Below, one piece after another: positions 32,323 to 35,916 of a DNA stretch of 35,916 bases (positions are counted from its first letter, which is position 1; every line of letters begins with the position of its first letter). Under the pieces are notes generated by a model. The model had not been told where the DNA came from. It did not search any database and worked only from the letters and a program-made list of their open reading frames with translations. Origin of the DNA: Bacillota bacterium. Lineage in GTDB: Bacteria > Bacillota > Dethiobacteria > DTU022. The DNA lies in the NCBI GenBank assembly GCA_012797095.1, contig JAAZPS010000148.1, forward strand, positions 1 through 35,916, in the 5' to 3' direction. The position numbers were made by a program, and so were the translations under genes.

Positions 32323-32830
32323 AAAAGAGATCGTTCGCCGGCTGTGCCAGAAATTCAAATTCCTGAAGGATAAAGTCTTTGTCCAGAGGGAGAGGCGTAT
32401 CTTCAGCGAGCTCCTTCCCCGGGAAGAGTTCGAGCAGGTCGTCCGTTATCTGCATGATGAGGCGGGCTTCAACCGGGCCAGCCATGTTGTCGGCACTGAC
32501 GAAGGTGACGATCTGGGATTCATCTATCTTTTGACCAACGACGGGGGGATCATCCTGGCGCTAAAGGAGAAAGCGCCCAAAACCGATCCCGGGATCGGCT
32601 CCCTTTCAATAATGTATCCCTCCCTGGAATTTCATGAACGCGAACTGGTCAGCCTTTTTGGGGCCGATGTTCAGGGACTGCCAGATGGACCGACCTACCC
32701 CCTTCCGGATGGCTGGCCGGAGGGGAACTATCCTTTACGGAAGGACTGGAATCCGGACTATTTCGATCGAGATACCATGACCTACAATCCGCCAACAGCG
32801 GATCAGGAGAAGGAGGGTGGCGAAAATTGA
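32312..32830 (+). CDS. NuoC-like subunit of the hydrogenase
   Basis: A 172-residue soluble subunit of the NuoC/HycE N-terminal family. The hallmark is FHERELVSLFGADVQGLPDGPTYPLPDGWPEGNYPLRKDWNP (about 115-155). It is a structural part of the peripheral arm with no cofactor. In E. coli Hyc/Hyf it is fused to the large subunit; here it is a separate gene. AGGGGGATCAGG precedes the ATG at 32312. Its stop overlaps the TTG start of the large subunit gene in TTGA. Confidence 0.9.
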   Translation: MQAEKEIVRRLCQKFKFLKDKVFVQRERRIFSELLPREEFEQVVRYLHDEAGFNRASHVVGTDEGDDLGFIYLLTNDGGIILALKEKAPKTDPGIGSLSIMYPSLEFHERELVSLFGADVQGLPDGPTYPLPDGWPEGNYPLRKDWNPDYFDRDTMTYNPPTADQEKEGGEN

Positions 32831-34053
32831 GCGAATATAACCGCGTCGTTATCCCCATCGGCCCGCAGCATCCTTCATTGAAAGAGCCGGCCTGCTTCAC
32901 CGTTACCCTGGAGGGTGAAAGAATTTACGATGTCGTTGTCGGAATCGGCTATAACCACAGGGGAATGGAGAAGGCCTGCGAGAGCAGGAATTACACCCAG
33001 ATCATCTACCTGCTGGAGCGTATCTGCGGGATCTGTTCACATACCCATACCACCGCATTCTGTCAGGGAGTTGAAGAGCTTGCCGGAGTGGTCATTCCCA
33101 GGCGGGCTGCCTATATCCGGGTGATTGTCGCCGAGATCGAGCGGCTGCACAGCCACCTGCTCTGGCTCGGTATTGCCGCTCACGAAATAGGATTTGATAC
33201 CATGTTCATGTATGTCTGGCGCGATCGCGAGGCGGTGCTGGATATACTGGCAGAGGTGGGCGGTAACCGGGTGAACTATGCGATCAATACTATCGGCGGT
33301 GTGCGCAGGGATATCGATGACCGGATAAGGCCGGTGATCTTGAAAACAATGGACGGTCTGGAGGAACAGCTGAAATATTATCGTGACCTGGCCCTGACCG
33401 ATACAACGCTTGCCGTCCGGCTGGCCGGAATCGGGACACTTTCCCGGGAAGACGCCCTCAAGTACGGTGCCGTCGGGCCGGTCATACGTGCTTCCGGAAT
33501 CGACTTTGACGTCCGGGCTGCAGATCCCTACGCGATCTACTCGGAGATTCCGTTCAACGTCGTTACCGATACCCATGCCGACGTCTTCGGGCGGACAGTG
33601 GTGCGCATACTGGAGATGCTCGAAAGTATCGCGATAATCCGCGCCTGTATCGAGAATATGCCTGAAGGCGATATCGTGGTCAAAGCGCCGCGGCGAATTC
33701 CGGCCGGTGAAGTGATCAGCAGGACGGAAGCGCCCCGCGGCGAGGATATCCACTATATCCGGTCAAACGGAACAGATAAGCCGGACCGGGTCCGCGTGCG
33801 GGCACCCTCGGAGGCCAACTGGCACGCCATGAGACATATGCTGATCGGCAACTACCTGGCCGACGTCCCCATTACCATTGCGGCAATCGATCCCTGCTAT
33901 TCATGTACCGACCGGGCCATTGTTGTCAATTCCGGGAAGGGGACAGCAGTTTACGACTGGCCGCAGCTGAGGCAGTACAGCCTAGACTGGTACAAAGACA
34001 GGGGTGTTGATATCGGCGCCATCAAGATGGCGCCGCGTAAACGGTATTTTTGA
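32827..34053 (+). CDS. [NiFe] hydrogenase large subunit, NuoD/HycE-like
   Basis: A 408-residue catalytic subunit. All four nickel-iron cysteines are present: C67 and C70 in RICGICSHTHT, and C357 and C360 in DPCYSCTDR. These motifs are lost in complex I NuoD, so this enzyme should make or consume H2. Other conserved stretches are VPIGPQHPSLKEP-type N-terminus (VVIPIGPQHPSLKEP), GIGYNHRGMEK, and ERLHSHLLWLGIAAHEIGFDT. After R363 there are 45 more residues ending PRKRYF. That tail is probably removed after the TDR arginine by the HycI-type protease encoded at the operon end, as in HycE. TTG at 32827 overlaps the NuoC-like stop; AAGGAGGG lies upstream. Group 4 assignment is firm, subgroup is not. 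Confidence 0.95.
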   Translation: MSEYNRVVIPIGPQHPSLKEPACFTVTLEGERIYDVVVGIGYNHRGMEKACESRNYTQIIYLLERICGICSHTHTTAFCQGVEELAGVVIPRRAAYIRVIVAEIERLHSHLLWLGIAAHEIGFDTMFMYVWRDREAVLDILAEVGGNRVNYAINTIGGVRRDIDDRIRPVILKTMDGLEEQLKYYRDLALTDTTLAVRLAGIGTLSREDALKYGAVGPVIRASGIDFDVRAADPYAIYSEIPFNVVTDTHADVFGRTVVRILEMLESIAIIRACIENMPEGDIVVKAPRRIPAGEVISRTEAPRGEDIHYIRSNGTDKPDRVRVRAPSEANWHAMRHMLIGNYLADVPITIAAIDPCYSCTDRAIVVNSGKGTAVYDWPQLRQYSLDWYKDRGVDIGAIKMAPRKRYF

Positions 34054-34122
34054 AGGTCGCTCGCGAAGTTGTTGGCAGAAGCTGTTGAAAGCTTTCATAT
34101 TTTAATGTAAAGGGGCGGGGGA

Positions 34123-35061
34123 ATGCTTACGGGACTGTTGAAGATATTAGTATTCCCGGGATTTATCTTCCTAACGGGATATGGACTGCTCTTCGAGTAC
34201 CTCGATCGGAAGGTCCATGCGCGCCTGCAAAATCGAATCGGGCCGCCATGGTACCAACCGCTGGCCGATCTTCTGAAGCTGGTCGGTAAAGAGACGATCA
34301 TTCCGACAGAAGCAAACAGGACTATCTTTTCAATCTTGCCGGTGATCTCCCTATCCGCGGTGGCAGCATCATTTATCTATATACCTGTTTTCGGTAAAAC
34401 CTCCATCGCATCGCTGGAGGGAGATCTGATCATTGTCCTCTATTTCTTGTTGATCCCCACCATCTGCCTGTTTTTGGCAGGATGGTATTCCAGGGGTGTT
34501 TATTCCACCCTGGGCTCGGTGCGTACGCTTACCCAGTTGTTTTCCTACGAGGTGCCCCTGTTCATGGCACTGCTGGCGCCTGCACTGATCGCCAAATCAT
34601 GGTCGATCACCGGGATAACGGCTTTCTATTCGGAGAGACCCCTTTATATACTCATAAATATCCCCGCCTTTCTGGTTGCCCTGATCTCCAGTCAGGGTAA
34701 ACTGGAGCGGGTTCCCTTTGATACCCCCGAAGCCGATACCGAAATCGTCTCCGGACCGCTGGTGGAGTACAGCGGCAGATTGCTGGCGCTTTTCAGGATA
34801 GCGGTCGACTGCGAGCTTGTGCTGGTGGCCTCGCTCGTATCGGCAATCTTTCTTCCCTTCATGAGCGGCAGCCCCCTGCTGGATTTTGTGCTCTATCTGC
34901 TGAAGACAATTGCCGTGCTTCTTTTTCTGGCCCTGATGCGTTCAGTGATGGCGCGGGTTAGAATTGATCAGATGGTCAATTTTTACTGGAAATATCTCAC
35001 CCCCATCGCCATCCTTCAGATAATGGTGAACCTACTAGTGAGGAGTGGATTGGCGCTATGA
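34123..35061 (+). CDS. NuoH/HycD-like membrane anchor subunit
   Basis: A 312-residue membrane protein with eight predicted helices. EYLDRKVHARLQNRIGPPWYQPLADLLKL and VPFDTPEADTEIVSGPLVEYSG are the signature loops of the NuoH (ND1) family, which joins the peripheral arm to the ion-pumping arm. The gene is 69 bp after the large subunit, the largest gap within the operon, and GGGGCGGGGG precedes the ATG at 34123. The stop overlaps the next start in ATGA. It carries the conserved acidic residues of the central channel, for example in PEADTE. Confidence 0.93.
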   Translation: MLTGLLKILVFPGFIFLTGYGLLFEYLDRKVHARLQNRIGPPWYQPLADLLKLVGKETIIPTEANRTIFSILPVISLSAVAASFIYIPVFGKTSIASLEGDLIIVLYFLLIPTICLFLAGWYSRGVYSTLGSVRTLTQLFSYEVPLFMALLAPALIAKSWSITGITAFYSERPLYILINIPAFLVALISSQGKLERVPFDTPEADTEIVSGPLVEYSGRLLALFRIAVDCELVLVASLVSAIFLPFMSGSPLLDFVLYLLKTIAVLLFLALMRSVMARVRIDQMVNFYWKYLTPIAILQIMVNLLVRSGLAL

Positions 35062-35420
35062 TCAAAAATGCACCCGGTATCATCACCAATATGGCGGTCA
35101 AACATCTTTTCAAAAAACCGGCGACCATCTCTTACCCCCGGGGTGAGCTCCATATAGTCGATAATTATCGGGGGAAGCTGAGTTACGATCCGACAGAGTG
35201 CAACGGCTGTCGAATCTGTATGCGTTACTGCCCCTCCGGGGCGATAAAAGTGGTCAACGTGGGGACCAAGGAAGAAAAAGAGATCGAGGTCTCGCTGGAG
35301 ATTTCGCGGTGCATCTTCTGCTGCCAGTGTGTGGACTCCTGCCCCAGGAACTGTCTCTCCTACACCCAGGAGATCGATCTTTCAACGATGAACAAGGATG
35401 ACCTTACGGTGCAGCTTTGA
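35058..35420 (+). CDS. Two-cluster ferredoxin subunit, NuoI/HycF-like
   Basis: A 120-residue protein with two [4Fe-4S] motifs: C48, C51, C54, C58 in CNGCRICMRYCP, and C85, C88, C91, C95 in CIFCCQCVDSCP. Extra cysteines C89 and C99 lie in or near the second motif. It hands electrons from a soluble donor, most likely reduced ferredoxin, to the NuoB-like subunit. No NuoE, F or G (NADH module) genes are seen in the operon, which supports ferredoxin and not NADH as partner. ATG at 35058 overlaps the NuoH-like stop, and its own stop overlaps the next start. Confidence 0.93.
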   Translation: MIKNAPGIITNMAVKHLFKKPATISYPRGELHIVDNYRGKLSYDPTECNGCRICMRYCPSGAIKVVNVGTKEEKEIEVSLEISRCIFCCQCVDSCPRNCLSYTQEIDLSTMNKDDLTVQL

Positions 35421-35905
35421 TCGAGATAGAAGAATACCTGAAAGCAAGGATCAGGCCGGGCCAGAAATTTGCCGTGCTCGGGGTCGGATCGACCCTTCGT
35501 TCGGACGACGCCGCCGGGATGTACTTCATCGAGCGGCTGAGCAGCCTGCTTGAAAAGGATAATATCCTTTTGATCGCCGGATCGACAGCACCCGAAAATT
35601 TCACCGGAGAGATAAAAAAATTTGCCCCTGATCGGCTGTTTATCGTTGATGCCGCCTATATGGGGCTTTCACCCGGCGAGGCCAAGGTGATCCCCGCCGC
35701 TGCGATCAACGGCGTTTCCTTCTCCACGCATATGCTGCCGCTGCCGATAATGCTGCAGTATCTTGAAAAGGAGGCGCCCTGCGAGGTAACCCTCATCGGC
35801 ATACAGCCGCGCCACATTGATCAGGGCTTCTCGATGAGCGATGCGGTGAGAAAGGGAACAGAGCAACTGGTCGATCTTTTCTTCAGATTGTTCAAAGAAG
35901 TGTGA
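35417..35905 (+). CDS. hycI: Hydrogenase large-subunit maturation protease, HycI-type
   Basis: A 162-residue endopeptidase that trims the C-terminus of the large subunit after nickel insertion. GVGSTLRSDDAAG (residues 23-35) supplies the first nickel-sensing acidic residue, VDAAYMGLSPGEA the second, and STHMLPLPIM the histidine. GSTAPENFTGEIKKFAPDRL is typical of HycI. TTG at 35417 overlaps the NuoI-like stop in TTGA, so translation is coupled. Its presence matches the 45-residue tail of the large subunit. It is the last gene in the window, ending 11 bp before the edge; hypA or hypB could follow outside. Confidence 0.92.
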   Translation: MIEIEEYLKARIRPGQKFAVLGVGSTLRSDDAAGMYFIERLSSLLEKDNILLIAGSTAPENFTGEIKKFAPDRLFIVDAAYMGLSPGEAKVIPAAAINGVSFSTHMLPLPIMLQYLEKEAPCEVTLIGIQPRHIDQGFSMSDAVRKGTEQLVDLFFRLFKEV

Positions 35906-35916
35906 GCCCGGGCGGC

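Noticed and set aside
32827..34053. True complex I NuoD
   Set aside because: Both CxxC NiFe pairs are intact and a HycI-type protease follows, so it is a hydrogenase large subunit.
1..35916. CRISPR array or insertion sequence with terminal repeats
   Set aside because: No regularly spaced repeats and no transposase gene were seen; the integrase belongs to the tyrosine recombinase family.

Overview
The window looks like chromosome of an anaerobic, probably syntrophic or acetogenic, Gram-positive bacterium of the Clostridia type. This is inferred from strong GGAGG ribosome binding sites, several TTG starts, rho-independent terminators, a YhaO/YhaN-type nuclease pair, DUF2148 ferredoxin-domain proteins, and an energy-converting [NiFe] hydrogenase operon with hyp maturation genes. 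No species can be named from the sequence alone.

Left part (1-4345) is visibly more AT-rich and looks like the end of an integrated element. It holds a 5'-truncated DinG-type helicase remnant, about 1.15 kb with no convincing gene but with promoters, palindromes and terminators, an excisionase-like gene, and a tyrosine integrase. The integrase abuts the 3' end of a tRNA-Arg(TCT) gene, the usual target of such elements. The second attachment site is not in the window.

Middle-left (4580-12400) carries a secreted lipase-like hydrolase (minus strand) and, divergently, a run of a cytoplasmic carboxylesterase, glycerol kinase (glpK), a YhaO-like phosphoesterase and a YhaN-like ATPase. The two hydrolases plus GlpK would make a short glyceride-to-glycerol-3-phosphate route. 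A DUF4153 membrane protein (minus strand) converges on this run across a shared terminator.

Middle (14457-20486, minus strand) is a six-gene operon, read SCP2-like protein, two DUF2148 Fe-S proteins, AMP-forming acyl-CoA ligase, acyl-CoA dehydrogenase, SCP-x type thiolase. It looks like an acyl-CoA activation and oxidation unit, but has no enoyl-CoA hydratase, hydroxyacyl-CoA dehydrogenase or ETF in the window. The paired Fe-S proteins are the unusual part.

Right part (21022-35905, plus strand) holds hypF-hypC-hypD-hypE, a 530-bp leader region with a promoter candidate, then twelve genes for a membrane-bound group 4 [NiFe] hydrogenase. The order is three antiporter-like subunits, then NuoJ-, NuoK-, NuoA-, NuoB-, NuoC-, NuoD-, NuoH- and NuoI-like subunits, then a HycI-type maturation protease. 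The NuoD-like subunit keeps both CxxC nickel-binding pairs, so this is a hydrogenase and not a complex I. The hydrolase, acyl-CoA and hydrogenase blocks could together release electrons from lipids as H2; that link is inference. The most interesting points are the near-complete complex I-like hydrogenase, a HypF lacking its acylphosphatase domain, and the DUF2148 pair in an acyl-CoA operon.
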